This document shows, in pieces, positions 15,751 through 25,046 of a stretch of 64,000 bases of DNA. Within the stretch, counting starts at the first letter, position 1, and each line of letters opens with the position of its first letter. Origin of the DNA: Rhodobacteraceae bacterium UBA6197 (GTDB taxonomy: Bacteria > Pseudomonadota > Alphaproteobacteria > Rhodobacterales > Rhodobacteraceae); assembly GCA_002422085.1 (NCBI GenBank), contig DISZ01000008.1, positions 62,001 to 126,000 of the forward strand, in the 5' to 3' direction. Made by a program: the position numbers and the translations under genes. The notes beneath the pieces were generated by a model, which saw only the letters and a program-made list of their open reading frames with translations, had not been told where the DNA came from and did no database searches.

Positions 15751-18700
15751 TCAGGCCTTCTTCCGGCCCTCGATCACCTTTTCCGCCAGATCGCGGGCAA
15801 TCGCGAAGGCACCCTTGATCTTGTCGGCGTCCGACGGCCAGTCGCGGCGCACCACGACCTTGTTGCCTGAAATCCTGGCCATGCCACGTTCGGCGGCAAG
15901 GAATTCGACCAGCCCGGCGGGGTTGGGGAATTTGTCCATGTGGAACTGGACCGTCGCGCCTTTCGGGCCTGCGTCCATGCGCGCGATCTGGGCGCGTTTG
16001 CACATTGCCTTGATCCGCACCACAAGCAAGAGCGTGTTGACCTCTTTGGGAAGCGGGCCGAAGCGGTCGATCAGTTCGGCGGCAAAGCCCTCGAGTTCGA
16101 CCTTGGTGGTCAGAGACGACAGCCGCCGGTAAAGGCCAAGGCGCACGTCAAGGTCGGGCACGAAGGCTTCGGGGATCATCACCGGAACGCCAAGGTTGAT
16201 CTGCGGCGCCCATTGGCCGTCGCCTTCGGTTTCGGTCAACTGGCCCGACTTCAGCTTGGCGATCGTTTCTTCCAGCATCGCCTGATAAAGCTCGTAGCCG
16301 ACTTCCTTGATATGGCCCGATTGTTCCTCGCCCAGAAGGTTGCCGGCGCCGCGCAGGTCAAGATCCTGACTGGCCAGCGAAAATCCCGCACCAAGACTGT
16401 CGAGGCTGCCCAGAAGCCGCAGCCGCTTGGTTGCTTGCGGGGTCAGCGGCATCCGCGGTTTGGTGGTCAGGTAGCAATAGGCGCGGGTCTTGGCGCGCCC
16501 GACGCGGCCCCGGATCTGGTAAAGCTGGCTTAGCCCGAACATATCGGCGCGGTGCACGATCATCGTGTTGGCGGTCGGGATATCAAGCCCGGATTCGACG
16601 ATGGTGGTGGCCAGCAGCACATCGTATTTGCCATCGTAAAACGCGTTCATCCGGTCATCAAGCTCGCCTGCCGCCATCTGGCCATGGGCGGTAATGAAGG
16701 TGATCTCGGGGATATGGTCGCGCAAAAAGGCCTCGATTGCGGGCAAATCAGAGATCCGCGGGACGACGTAAAAGCTTTGCCCGCCGCGATAGTGTTCGCG
16801 CAAGAGCGCCTCGCGGATCGTGACCGCGTCGAATTCCGAGACATAGGTGCGGATCGCCAGCCGGTCCACCGGCGGGGTGCCGATGATCGACAGGTCGCGC
16901 ACCCCGGTCAGGCTGAGTTGCAGCGTCCGCGGAATCGGTGTCGCGGTCAGCGTCAACACATGGATTTCCGAGCGCAATTCCTTGAGCCGCTCCTTGTGGG
17001 TCACGCCGAAATGCTGTTCCTCGTCGATCACCAAAAGCCCGAGGTTGGCAAAGCGCACCCCCTTGGCCAGCACCGCATGGGTGCCGATGACGATATCGAC
17101 CGTGCCATCGGCCAGCCCCTCGCGGGTGCGCGCGGCATCCTTGGCCGACACAAAGCGTGACAGCGGGCGCAGGGTGATGGCGGTGCCGCGAAAGCGTTCC
17201 GAGAAGGTCTTCATGTGTTGACGCGCCAGCAGCGTTGTCGGCGCGACCACCGCCACCTGCATCCCCGACAGCGCCGCCACGAAGGCGGCGCGCATCGCGA
17301 CCTCGGTCTTGCCAAAGCCGACGTCACCAACCACCAGCCGGTCCATCGGCGTGCCCCCGGCCAGATCGTCGATCACATCGGCGATCGCGGTCAACTGATC
17401 GTCGGTTTCCTGCCATGGAAAGCGGGCGGCAAAGGCCTCCCATTCATGGTGCGGGGCCTCGAGAATGGGCGCGGCCCGAAGATGGCGTTCGGCCGCGATC
17501 CGCATCAGGCGCTCGGCGATCTGGCGGATCCGTTCCTTGAGCTTGGCCTTTTTCGCCTGCCACGCGCCACCGCCCAGCCGGTCAAGCAAGCCCTCTTCAT
17601 GGCCAAAACGGCTGAGCAGTTCGATGTTCTCGACCGGCAGATACAGGCGGTCGCCGCCCGCATATTCCAGCAACACACAGTCATGCGGCGCACCAAGCGC
17701 GGTGATCGACTCGAGCCCCTTGTAGCGCCCGACGCCATGGTCGACATGCACCACCAGATCGCCCGGCGACAGGCTTTGCGCCTCGGTCAGGAAATTTTCG
17801 GCCCGGCGCTTTTTCCGGGGGGCACGGATCAGCCGGTCGCCCAGCACATCCTGTTCGGAAATGACCACCAGCCCGGCCCCATCCACCGCCGCGGCCTCGA
17901 ACCCCTGATCGAGCGCCCAGATCGCAAGAAACACGCCGCCCTTGCCCGGGGCAATTTCACGGGCATCGCGGATCAGCCGGGCGCCGGTCAGGTCTTCGTC
18001 CTCCAGCAGCCCCTTCAGCCGTTCGCGCGCGCCTTCCGACCAGGACGCGATCACCACTTGGCCAAGTTGGGCCTTTGCCTTGATGTGGTCCTTCAAGGCC
18101 CCGAAAAGGCTTACGTTTTCCAGTTGTCGTTCGGCGGCAAAGTTACGTCCCAGACGGCCGCCCGCATCCAGCACCCGATACCCCGTCGGTTGCGCCAGCA
18201 CCGACAGCCGGATCACCCGGTGCCCGGCCAGCGCCGCCGCCCAACCCGCCTCGTCGAAATACAAAAGCTGGGGGGCGGCGGGTTTATAGACACTGTCCAC
18301 CCGGTCGCGCCGCCGCGACGCCTCGAGCCTCGTGTCATACTGGTCGGCGATCCCCTCCCAGCGGCTTTGGCGTTGCGGCTCCAACTGATCGTCAAGCAGC
18401 ACCGAGGCGTCGGGAAGATAGTCGAAAATTCCCTCCAGCCGTTCATGGAAGAAGCCCAGCCAATGTTCCATCCCGGCATGTTTGCGCCCGGCGCTGACCG
18501 CTTCATAAAGCGGATCATCCGCGCCCCCGGCACCAAATTCGACGCGGTAATTCTGCCGGAACCGCGCAATCGCGGCCTCGTCCAGAATGACCTCGGACAC
18601 CGGCGCGAGCTCGATCGCGGTCAGCTTTTCGGTGGTGCGCTGGCTGATCGGGTCGAACCGGCGCGCGCCATCAAGCACGTCACCGAACAGATCCAGCCGG

Positions 18701-19215
18701 ATCGGCCCCGCCTCGCCCGGCGGATAGATGTCGATGATGCCGCCGCGCACCGCGTAATCGCCCGGCTCCGAGACCGTCGAGGCGGGCGAAAACCCCATCC
18801 GCACCAGAAACCCGCGCAAGGCTGCCTCGTCGACCCGCCCGCCAACACGCGCGCTGAAGCTTGACGCGGCCAGCACTGCGCGCGCGGGCACCTTTTGCAT
18901 TGCCGCCGACAGGGTGGTCAGCAGAATGAACGGCCCCGGCACCCCCGCCGCCAGCGCGGCCAGCGTCGCCATCCGTGTCGCCGAGACGCCCGGATTGGGC
19001 GATACCCGGTCATAGGGCAGGCAATCCCAGGCCGGAAAGGTCAGCACCACCGCCTCGGGCGCGAAAAACGCCAGCGCGGTGCGCATCGCCTCCATCCGCC
19101 GGTCATCGCGCGCGACATGCACCACCGGCGCACCCCGCGCCAGTTCGCGCGCCAGAAGCCGCGCGTCATAGCCCTCGGGGGCACCCGACAAAACGATATG
19201 ATCTGCCTGTTTCAT
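15751..19215 (-). CDS. mfd: Transcription-repair coupling factor
   Basis: This 1154-residue ATPase removes RNA polymerase stalled at DNA lesions and recruits UvrA. The N-terminal UvrB-like region is followed by the RNA-polymerase-interaction domain (LVVHVDHGVGRYKGL, about 500), then the RecG-like motor with Walker A GDVGFGKTE (about 632) and DEEQHFGV (about 732), and a C-terminal TRCF domain. Length is normal for Mfd. I chose the ATG at 19215 (MKQADHIVLSG) because a cagggcgca sequence precedes it and the 12-residue extension is not conserved. Its 3' end abuts the palindrome. Confidence 0.95.
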   Translation of the reverse strand: MKQADHIVLSGAPEGYDARLLARELARGAPVVHVARDDRRMEAMRTALAFFAPEAVVLTFPAWDCLPYDRVSPNPGVSATRMATLAALAAGVPGPFILLTTLSAAMQKVPARAVLAASSFSARVGGRVDEAALRGFLVRMGFSPASTVSEPGDYAVRGGIIDIYPPGEAGPIRLDLFGDVLDGARRFDPISQRTTEKLTAIELAPVSEVILDEAAIARFRQNYRVEFGAGGADDPLYEAVSAGRKHAGMEHWLGFFHERLEGIFDYLPDASVLLDDQLEPQRQSRWEGIADQYDTRLEASRRRDRVDSVYKPAAPQLLYFDEAGWAAALAGHRVIRLSVLAQPTGYRVLDAGGRLGRNFAAERQLENVSLFGALKDHIKAKAQLGQVVIASWSEGARERLKGLLEDEDLTGARLIRDAREIAPGKGGVFLAIWALDQGFEAAAVDGAGLVVISEQDVLGDRLIRAPRKKRRAENFLTEAQSLSPGDLVVHVDHGVGRYKGLESITALGAPHDCVLLEYAGGDRLYLPVENIELLSRFGHEEGLLDRLGGGAWQAKKAKLKERIRQIAERLMRIAAERHLRAAPILEAPHHEWEAFAARFPWQETDDQLTAIADVIDDLAGGTPMDRLVVGDVGFGKTEVAMRAAFVAALSGMQVAVVAPTTLLARQHMKTFSERFRGTAITLRPLSRFVSAKDAARTREGLADGTVDIVIGTHAVLAKGVRFANLGLLVIDEEQHFGVTHKERLKELRSEIHVLTLTATPIPRTLQLSLTGVRDLSIIGTPPVDRLAIRTYVSEFDAVTIREALLREHYRGGQSFYVVPRISDLPAIEAFLRDHIPEITFITAHGQMAAGELDDRMNAFYDGKYDVLLATTIVESGLDIPTANTMIVHRADMFGLSQLYQIRGRVGRAKTRAYCYLTTKPRMPLTPQATKRLRLLGSLDSLGAGFSLASQDLDLRGAGNLLGEEQSGHIKEVGYELYQAMLEETIAKLKSGQLTETEGDGQWAPQINLGVPVMIPEAFVPDLDVRLGLYRRLSSLTTKVELEGFAAELIDRFGPLPKEVNTLLLVVRIKAMCKRAQIARMDAGPKGATVQFHMDKFPNPAGLVEFLAAERGMARISGNKVVVRRDWPSDADKIKGAFAIARDLAEKVIEGRKKA

Positions 19216-19261
19216 TGCGCCCTGAGGTATCGGCCCTGCGCGCGGTGTCAACCCCCGCCCC

Positions 19262-19296
19262 GGCTTTCATCTTCGTCAAAATATCCTCGGGGGGGC
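19262..19296. repeat. Half copy of the intergenic palindrome family
   Basis: The string ctttcatcttcgtcaaaatatcctcgg resembles one half of the palindrome at 60881 (tttcatcttcgcataagtatccccg). It lies between mfd and the upstream membrane-protein gene, both read leftward. No second arm is present. Confidence 0.4.
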
Positions 19297-19335
19297 CGCG
19301 CATGAAATGAGCGGCATGGGAGGCAGACAGCCCCC

Positions 19336-19881
19336 CTAGCCCAGCACTGACAGGTTGAGGTTTTGCAACATCCCCCAAAGCGCCGTCGCGGTGATCGCCA
19401 GCATGCCCACCAGTTGCACAAAGAACCGATGCCGTGTCAGCCGCTGCGCCAGGATCTCGGCATCCGCGGTTCCGGCTTGGATCATTGCCTCAAGCCGCCG
19501 GGCGGTCCACAGGCTCATCAGCCCCACCAGCGCCAGCGGAAGGGCGATCAGAAACACCGCCTGCGCGAATTCGACCCAATAGACAAAGCCCAGCACCGCC
19601 AGCGAACCGAGCACAAATCCCGCGATCATCGCCAGAAACAACCCGCCCTCGCGCCCGATATACAGCAGCCGCCCCACGTTCAGCCGCACCATCGTGACCA
19701 TGTCGTCAGCCGCAACCCCGCCCTGGCGCCGCGCCCGCAGCACCATGTCGTAAGGCACCCCCAGCACCCAATGCGCCGTCGAGGACCAGGTCACCGCCAG
19801 CGCAATCCAATACCAGAGATTGGAAAAAGAGCGCATGTCGATCAACTCTAGAATGGTCTGGGTCACGCTCAATGCAGGCAT
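19336..19881 (-). CDS. Polytopic membrane protein of unknown function
   Basis: This roughly 181-residue protein has about four hydrophobic helices. Near its start it has ILELIDMRSFSNLWYWIALAV and HWVLGVPYDMVLRARR, which look highly conserved. Related Rhodobacteraceae proteins are sometimes labelled as a component of the SufBCD complex, but nothing in this sequence or its neighbours (mfd, hemB) supports an iron-sulfur role. The start could also be upstream at 19923; 19881 keeps the conserved core and drops a poorly supported extension. Confidence 0.65.
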   Translation of the reverse strand: MPALSVTQTILELIDMRSFSNLWYWIALAVTWSSTAHWVLGVPYDMVLRARRQGGVAADDMVTMVRLNVGRLLYIGREGGLFLAMIAGFVLGSLAVLGFVYWVEFAQAVFLIALPLALVGLMSLWTARRLEAMIQAGTADAEILAQRLTRHRFFVQLVGMLAITATALWGMLQNLNLSVLG

Positions 19882-20024
19882 CTCCGGGATGTTTGACGCG
19901 ACAGTAATGTATGTTTCGGGCAAGGGAAACCACTGGCATCACGCAAAGACGCGGCGGCCTGCCCTCTTGAGCCGCACCGCGATCCGTGGCACCCCTTGCG
20001 CAGGTTCCCAGCGAAAGCCCCGTC

Positions 20025-21023
20025 ATGACCCCGATCCTGCCGCCCTTCCCACATACCCGTCTGCGCCGCCTGCGCCGCACTGCCGCCCTGCGCGATCTGG
20101 CCCAGGAACACCGGCTCGGTGTCAAGGATCTGATCTGGCCGATCTTCATCACCGACGTGCCCGGCGCCGATGTCGAAATCCCCTCGATGCCCGGCATTTT
20201 CCGCCTGACGCTTGACGGCGCCGTGCGCGCGGCCGAACAGGCGGCGCTGCTGGGTATTCCGGCGATCTGCCTGTTTCCCTACACCGACCCCGCGCTCAAG
20301 ACCGAAACCTGCGAACATGCCTGGAACCCCGAAAACCTGTCGAACCGGGTGATCCGCGCGATCAAGGCCCGCGTCCCCGAAGTGGCAATCATGACCGATG
20401 TGGCGCTGGATCCCTATAACGTCAACGGCCATGACGGGTTGGTGCGCGACGGGGTTATCCTGAACGACGAAACCGTCGTCTGTCTGACGCAGATGGCGCT
20501 GGCGCAGGCCGAGGCGGGGGCCGATATTCTGGGCCCGTCGGACATGATGGATGGCCGGATCGGCGCGATGCGCACCGCACTCGAGGCCGCCGGTCATGCC
20601 GATGTCGCCATTCTCAGCTATGCCGCGAAATACGCCAGCGCCTTTTACGGCCCGTTCCGCGATGCGGTCGGTGCCTCGGGGGCGCTCAAGGGCGACAAGA
20701 AGACCTATCAGATGAACCCCGGCAATTCCGACGAAGCGCTGCGTCTGGTGGCGCGGGATCTGGCCGAAGGCGCCGATATGGTGATGGTCAAGCCCGGCAT
20801 GCCGTATCTGGATATTTGTGCGAAGGTGAAACTGGCCTACGGCGTGCCCACCTATGCCTATCAGGTGTCGGGTGAATACGCGATGATCGCCGGGGCCGCG
20901 CGCAATGGCTGGGTCAACCGTGAGGCGGTGATGCTGGAAAGCCTGATAGCGTTCCGTCGTGCCGGCTGCGACGGGGTGTTGAGCTATTTCGCCCCCGAAG
21001 TGGCCCGGCTGTTGCAGGCCTGA
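20025..21023 (+). CDS. hemB: Delta-aminolevulinic acid dehydratase (porphobilinogen synthase)
   Basis: This 332-residue enzyme joins two 5-aminolevulinate molecules into porphobilinogen, the first shared step of haem and bacteriochlorophyll synthesis. Active-site lysines are Lys202 (AAKYASAFYGP) and Lys256 (MVKPGMPYLDI). The metal region reads DVALDPYNVNGHDG, so the three zinc-binding cysteines of the zinc class are absent. That matches the metal-independent or Mg-type HemB known from Rhodobacter. I chose the ATG at 20025; an in-frame upstream start adds 13 unconserved residues. Confidence 0.95.
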   Translation: MTPILPPFPHTRLRRLRRTAALRDLAQEHRLGVKDLIWPIFITDVPGADVEIPSMPGIFRLTLDGAVRAAEQAALLGIPAICLFPYTDPALKTETCEHAWNPENLSNRVIRAIKARVPEVAIMTDVALDPYNVNGHDGLVRDGVILNDETVVCLTQMALAQAEAGADILGPSDMMDGRIGAMRTALEAAGHADVAILSYAAKYASAFYGPFRDAVGASGALKGDKKTYQMNPGNSDEALRLVARDLAEGADMVMVKPGMPYLDICAKVKLAYGVPTYAYQVSGEYAMIAGAARNGWVNREAVMLESLIAFRRAGCDGVLSYFAPEVARLLQA

Positions 21024-21134
21024 TCGGCACAGATTTGCCTTTTGCCACAAGGACAAGTGACAACGACGGATTTCTGCCCTATAACTTGTGGTCAACGGGC
21101 CGCGACAAGGCCCGGTTTCAGGCGGAGAGCAGAG

Positions 21135-21692
21135 ATGATCGAGATTTCCAGACGTAATCTTCTGGCCCTTGGCGGCGCGGGGCTTGGCCTTGCCGCCTGT
21201 GGCAATGGCATCGGCGGCGCCGGTGCGGCCCGGCTTGACGCACGGGTCGATGCGACGCGCGACTATCTGATATCGCGCTATCCCGGCACGCAGGATCTGA
21301 TGTCGAAATCGGTCGGTATTCTTTACATGCCGTTGATGACGGAAGCGGGCTTTGGCATCGGCGGCGCCTTCGGCCGTGGGGCGCTGCGGATCAACGATGT
21401 GACGGTGGATTACTATTCCGCCGCCTCGGCCTCGGTCGGGTTCCAGATCGGCGCCCAGCAATATGCCCATGCGCTGTTCTTCATGACCGAGCCGGCATTG
21501 TCGGATTTCCGCCGTGCCGATGGCTGGGAGTTGGGCGCGGATGCGCGCTATGCCCTGCCCGACCGTGGCGGCGCGATCGGCACCGACACCACAACCACCC
21601 TGGCGCCGGTGATCGCACTGGTCTTTGGCCAGGCCGGGCTGATCGCCGGGGCGACTCTGGCGGGCACGAAATACACCCGTATTCTGCCGTGA
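21135..21692 (+). CDS. Tat-exported SYLF/Ysc84-domain lipoprotein
   Basis: This 185-residue precursor has a twin-arginine signal (ISRRNLLALGG) running into a lipobox LAAC (Cys20), so it is exported folded and then lipidated. The mature part contains the SYLF/Ysc84 pattern: KSVGILYMPLMTEAGFGIGG, DYYSAASASVGFQIGAQQY and ALFFMTE, ending GAKYTRI-like (GTKYTRILP). SYLF domains bind phospholipids in eukaryotes; the bacterial role is not known. The ATG at 21135 follows a ggagagcagag site. It lies between hemB and cydA, with a terminator behind it. Confidence 0.85.
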   Translation: MIEISRRNLLALGGAGLGLAACGNGIGGAGAARLDARVDATRDYLISRYPGTQDLMSKSVGILYMPLMTEAGFGIGGAFGRGALRINDVTVDYYSAASASVGFQIGAQQYAHALFFMTEPALSDFRRADGWELGADARYALPDRGGAIGTDTTTTLAPVIALVFGQAGLIAGATLAGTKYTRILP

Positions 21693-21718
21693 CCTCGACA
21701 CATCGGTTCCAGAACAAG

Positions 21719-21745
21719 ACGGGTGGCCACGGCTGCCCGTTTTTT
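21719..21745 (+). terminator. Intrinsic terminator after the SYLF gene
   Basis: A stem pairs 21719-21727 with 21732-21740 (two G-T pairs) around a four-base loop and is followed directly by six T. It insulates the cyd operon from read-through. Confidence 0.8.
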
Positions 21746-21835
21746 CTTGACCGCCGCCAAGATCGCCTTGGGTGGACGTATTGTCCACCTGCGGCAACCG
21801 ATCCGCCGCACGGGGCCTCGCGTGGGCTATGCTGA

Positions 21836-21849
21836 TTGATGTAAATCAA
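21836..21849. promoter_or_regulatory. FNR/FnrL binding site upstream of cydA
   Basis: The sequence TTGAT-gtaa-ATCAA is a perfect match to the FNR consensus. It is centred about 75 bp before the cydA start codon. This predicts control by an oxygen-sensing FNR-type regulator (FnrL in Rhodobacter), most likely induction as oxygen falls. Confidence 0.85.
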
Positions 21850-21917
21850 AGATGCATCGCGCAAACACCTATACGCAAGATGCATGGATAACCGCACCCG
21901 CGGAACTGGAGTGAGCA

Positions 21918-23522
21918 ATGGAATTTGATATCGTTGACCTGTCGCGCCTGCAATTCGCGCTGACAGTTCTTTATCACTTTCTCTTTGTGCCGCTGACCTT
22001 GGGTCTGTCGATCCTGGTCGCGATCATGGAGACGGTCTACGTCATGACCAACCGCCCGATCTGGCGGCAGATGACCAAATTCTGGGGGATGCTGTTCGGC
22101 ATCAACTTTGTGCTTGGCGTCGCCACCGGGATCACGATGGAGTTTCAGTTCGGCATGAACTGGAGCTACTACAGCCATTATGTCGGAGACATCTTCGGCG
22201 CCCCTCTGGCGATCGAAGGGTTGATGGCCTTTTTCATGGAAGCCACCTTCGTCGGCCTGTTCTTCTTTGGCTGGGACAAGCTGAGCAAGGTCGCGCATCT
22301 GGTGGTAGCCTGGCTGGTGGCCATCGGGTCGAACTTTTCGGCGCTGTGGATCCTGATCGCCAATGGCTGGATGCAAAACCCGGTCGGGGCTGAATTCAAC
22401 CCACTCTCGATGCGGATGGAGATGACCAGCTTTTTCGAGGTGATGTTCAACGAGGTGGCGCAGGCGAAATTTGTCCATACCGTTTCGGCGGGCTATGTGA
22501 CGGCCTCGGTTTTCGTGCTGGGGGTTTCGGCGTGGTACATGCTCAAAGGACGGCATTTCGAACTGGCGCGCCGATCAATCGCGGTGGCGGCGGCCTTCGG
22601 GCTGGCCTCGGCGTTTTCGGTGGTGATCCTCGGCGACGAGTCGGGCTATTCGGCAACCCATAGCCAGAAGATGAAACTGGCCGCGATCGAAGGCATGTGG
22701 GAAACCCAGCCGGCGCCGGCCGAGTTCACCCTGTTCGGCATTCCCGATCAGGCGGCGCGCGAAACCCATTACGCGCTGCATATACCCTATGTCATGGGGC
22801 TGATCGGCACCCGGTCCTTGCAGACCGTCATTCCGGGGATCGACGATCTGGAGGCGATCGCCGAGGCGCGGGTACGGTCGGGGATCATTGCCTTTGACGC
22901 GCTGATGGAGATCCGCGCCAAGAAGGGCGACGTGCCCCCCGAAATCACCGCGCAGTTCGAAGATCACTCGAATGATCTGGGCTTCGCGCTGTTGCTCAAA
23001 CGTTATGTCGAGGATCCGCGTCAGGCGACCGAGGCGCAGATCGTCAAGGCCGCCACCGATACCGTGCCGACGGTCTGGCCGCTGTTCTGGGCATTCCGGG
23101 TGATGGTGGCATTGGGCTTTTCGTTCGTCGCGGTGATGGGGTATTTCTTCTTCATGGCGAACTGGAAGGGCATGCAGTTCCCGCGCTGGTCGCTGAGACT
23201 GGCGGTGGCGATCATCCCGGCGCCCTGGATCGCGGCGGAACTGGGCTGGATCGTTGCAGAGCTTGGCCGCCAACCCTGGACGGTCGACGGGGTGCTGCCG
23301 ACCGCGCTGTCGGTCAGCCATCTGTCGGTGGCGGACCTGCTGATCACGCTGTTCGGGTTTGTCGCCTTCTACACCGTGCTGTTCATCATCGAGATGGGGC
23401 TGATGATCAAATACATCAAGAAGGGCCCCTATATGGACGTCCGCGAAACCGAGGAATGGCAACGCAAGCACGAAATGCGGCTTTCGTCCTCGGGTGAACC
23501 TCAGCCCCTGCCTGCGGAGTAA
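21918..23522 (+). CDS. cydA: Cytochrome bd ubiquinol oxidase subunit I
   Basis: This 534-residue membrane subunit carries haems b558, b595 and d and oxidises ubiquinol while reducing oxygen to water. His20 (LTVLYHFLF) corresponds to the E. coli His19 ligand, and GRQPW at about 449-453 is the family signature. The quinol loop is long and strikingly E. coli-like (KLAAIEGMWETQPAPAEFTL, DQAARETHYALHIPY, LLLKRYVEDP), so this is the bd-I type rather than the short-loop cyanide-insensitive type. It leads cydA-cydB-cydX behind an FNR box and has a ctggagtgag ribosome-binding site. Confidence 0.97.
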   Translation: MEFDIVDLSRLQFALTVLYHFLFVPLTLGLSILVAIMETVYVMTNRPIWRQMTKFWGMLFGINFVLGVATGITMEFQFGMNWSYYSHYVGDIFGAPLAIEGLMAFFMEATFVGLFFFGWDKLSKVAHLVVAWLVAIGSNFSALWILIANGWMQNPVGAEFNPLSMRMEMTSFFEVMFNEVAQAKFVHTVSAGYVTASVFVLGVSAWYMLKGRHFELARRSIAVAAAFGLASAFSVVILGDESGYSATHSQKMKLAAIEGMWETQPAPAEFTLFGIPDQAARETHYALHIPYVMGLIGTRSLQTVIPGIDDLEAIAEARVRSGIIAFDALMEIRAKKGDVPPEITAQFEDHSNDLGFALLLKRYVEDPRQATEAQIVKAATDTVPTVWPLFWAFRVMVALGFSFVAVMGYFFFMANWKGMQFPRWSLRLAVAIIPAPWIAAELGWIVAELGRQPWTVDGVLPTALSVSHLSVADLLITLFGFVAFYTVLFIIEMGLMIKYIKKGPYMDVRETEEWQRKHEMRLSSSGEPQPLPAE

Positions 23523-23527
23523 ACATC

Positions 23528-24691
23528 ATGATTTTGCACGAATTTCTCAGTTTCGAATTGCTGCGCGTGATCTGGTGGCTGCTGTTGGGCGTCTTGCTGA
23601 TCGGCTTTGCCCTCACCGACGGCTTTGACCTTGGCGTGGGGGCCTTGCTGCCCTTTGTCGGGCGCACCGACACCGAGCGCCGCGTGGCGATCAACACGGT
23701 CGGCCCGGTCTGGGAGGGCAACCAGGTGTGGTTCATCCTTGGCGGCGGCGCGATCTTTGCCGCCTGGCCACCGCTTTACGCGGTCAGTTTCTCGGGCTTC
23801 TATCTGGCGATGTTCGCGGTTCTGGCGGCGTTGATCTTGCGGCCCGTCGCGTTCAAATACCGTTCCAAACGCGATGGCGCGACCTGGCGCAATGGCTGGG
23901 ACTGGGCCTTGTTCGTAGGCGGTGCGGTGCCGGCGCTGATCTTTGGCGTGGCGGTGGGCAACGTGCTGCAAGGCGTGCCGTTTCATCTGACCGAGGATAT
24001 GATGCCGATGTATGACGGCAGCTTCTGGTGGAAGTTCATCGCGCTCTTGAACCCGTTCGCGCTGCTGGCGGGGGTGGTGTCGCTGTCGATGCTGATGATG
24101 CATGGCGCGGCCTGGCTGACGCTGAAATCCAGCGGCCCGGTGCAAGAACGCGCCCGCCGGATCGGCACCTGGGCCGGGCTGGTGGCAATCGGCGGCTATG
24201 CGCTGGCCGGACTCTGGCTGGCCGTCGGGATCGATGGCTATGCGATTGTCGGCACCGTGGTGACCGATGGCCCGTCGAACCCGCTCTATTCGCAGGTCGA
24301 GCGGACCGCAAGCTGGCTTGCCGCTTATGGTGTGCGGCCCTGGATCGTCATCGCGCCGGTTCTGGGGTTCTTGGGCATGGCGCTGGCCACGCTGGGGCTT
24401 CGGGCCGGGCGCGAGGTCTCGACGCTGCTGTTCTCGAAGCTCGGGATCTTTGGGGTGATCTCGTCGGTCGGGCTGACGATGTTCCCGTTCATCCTGCCCT
24501 CGTCGAAGATGCCCGATGCCTCGTTGACGGTCTGGGACAGTTCGTCCTCGCATCTGACGCTGTTTGTGATGCTGGTGGCGACGCTGATCTTCATGCCGCT
24601 GATCCTGGCCTATACCGCCTGGGTCTACAAAGTGCTTTGGGGCAAGGTCACCGAGGCCGATGTCTCGGAGCAAAGCGACAGCGTCTATTAA
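23528..24691 (+). CDS. cydB: Cytochrome bd ubiquinol oxidase subunit II
   Basis: This 387-residue subunit pairs with CydA in the inner membrane. The N-terminal LTDGFDLGVGALLPF (about 28-42) and VWEGNQVWFILGGGA (about 61-75) are family signatures, and about eight helices follow. It starts five bases after the cydA stop and is followed by cydX 12 bases later. No cydDC genes are nearby, so the assembly exporter must be elsewhere. Confidence 0.97.
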   Translation: MILHEFLSFELLRVIWWLLLGVLLIGFALTDGFDLGVGALLPFVGRTDTERRVAINTVGPVWEGNQVWFILGGGAIFAAWPPLYAVSFSGFYLAMFAVLAALILRPVAFKYRSKRDGATWRNGWDWALFVGGAVPALIFGVAVGNVLQGVPFHLTEDMMPMYDGSFWWKFIALLNPFALLAGVVSLSMLMMHGAAWLTLKSSGPVQERARRIGTWAGLVAIGGYALAGLWLAVGIDGYAIVGTVVTDGPSNPLYSQVERTASWLAAYGVRPWIVIAPVLGFLGMALATLGLRAGREVSTLLFSKLGIFGVISSVGLTMFPFILPSSKMPDASLTVWDSSSSHLTLFVMLVATLIFMPLILAYTAWVYKVLWGKVTEADVSEQSDSVY

Positions 24692-24703
24692 GGAGAACTG
24701 GAT

Positions 24704-24826
24704 ATGTGGTATTTCGCGTGGATCCTTGGCCTGCCGCTGGCCGCCCTTGTGGCGGTGGTCAATGCAATGTGGCTGGAAATGCAAAATGACCGGAGAATTG
24801 CGGGCGATCACGACCCCAAGGCATAA
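24704..24826 (+). CDS. cydX: Cytochrome bd small subunit CydX
   Basis: This 40-residue single-helix protein begins MWYFAWILGLPLAALVAVVN. The Trp-Tyr-Phe-x-Trp-Ile-Leu-Gly start is diagnostic of CydX (YbgT family), and the Glu after the helix (WLEMQND) is the conserved residue. CydX is needed to stabilise haems in the oxidase. An aaggagaa ribosome-binding site lies just after the cydB stop. It is the third gene of the operon. Confidence 0.92.
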   Translation: MWYFAWILGLPLAALVAVVNAMWLEMQNDRRIAGDHDPKA

Positions 24827-24844
24827 GCCGCCGGATCAGACCCG

Positions 24845-24873
24845 CGCCCGCCCAGTGAAATTCTGGGCGGGCG
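24845..24873 (+). terminator. Hairpin closing the cydABX operon
   Basis: A perfect 11-bp stem (24845-24855 with 24863-24873) encloses a seven-base A/T-rich loop, 18 bp after the cydX stop. There is no T-run. The remaining 170 bp to the convergent RegA-like gene is C-rich with imperfect repeats of gcccgtcgcgcc (about 24927-24969) and holds no gene I can support. Confidence 0.65.
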
Positions 24874-25046
24874 TCGCCCTGTCGCCCCCCTGCTGTCGTC
24901 GGGCCGGGCTGTCCGGGCCCATTGCCGCCCGTCGCGCCCTGCTTGCCCGTCGCGCCTTGCGGCCCGTCGCACATTACGCCCCCCTGCTGCCCGCCGCCCC
25001 ATGCCCCCAAGGCCCCGTGGCCCCTTGCGTTCCGGGGGGGCGTGGC

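Noticed and set aside
22575..23471. Long antisense frame inside cydA, and similar ones opposite mfd, gyrA and aroB
   Set aside because: These are shadows of high-GC coding DNA. They are rich in Arg, His and Gln, with no domains, while the sense proteins are unmistakable.
24759..25010. Leftward frame with a collagen-like GPQGATGKQGATGG stretch
   Set aside because: It is a short product of imperfect cgacgggc repeats between cydX and the RegA-like gene, overlapping cydX antisense, with no start signal.
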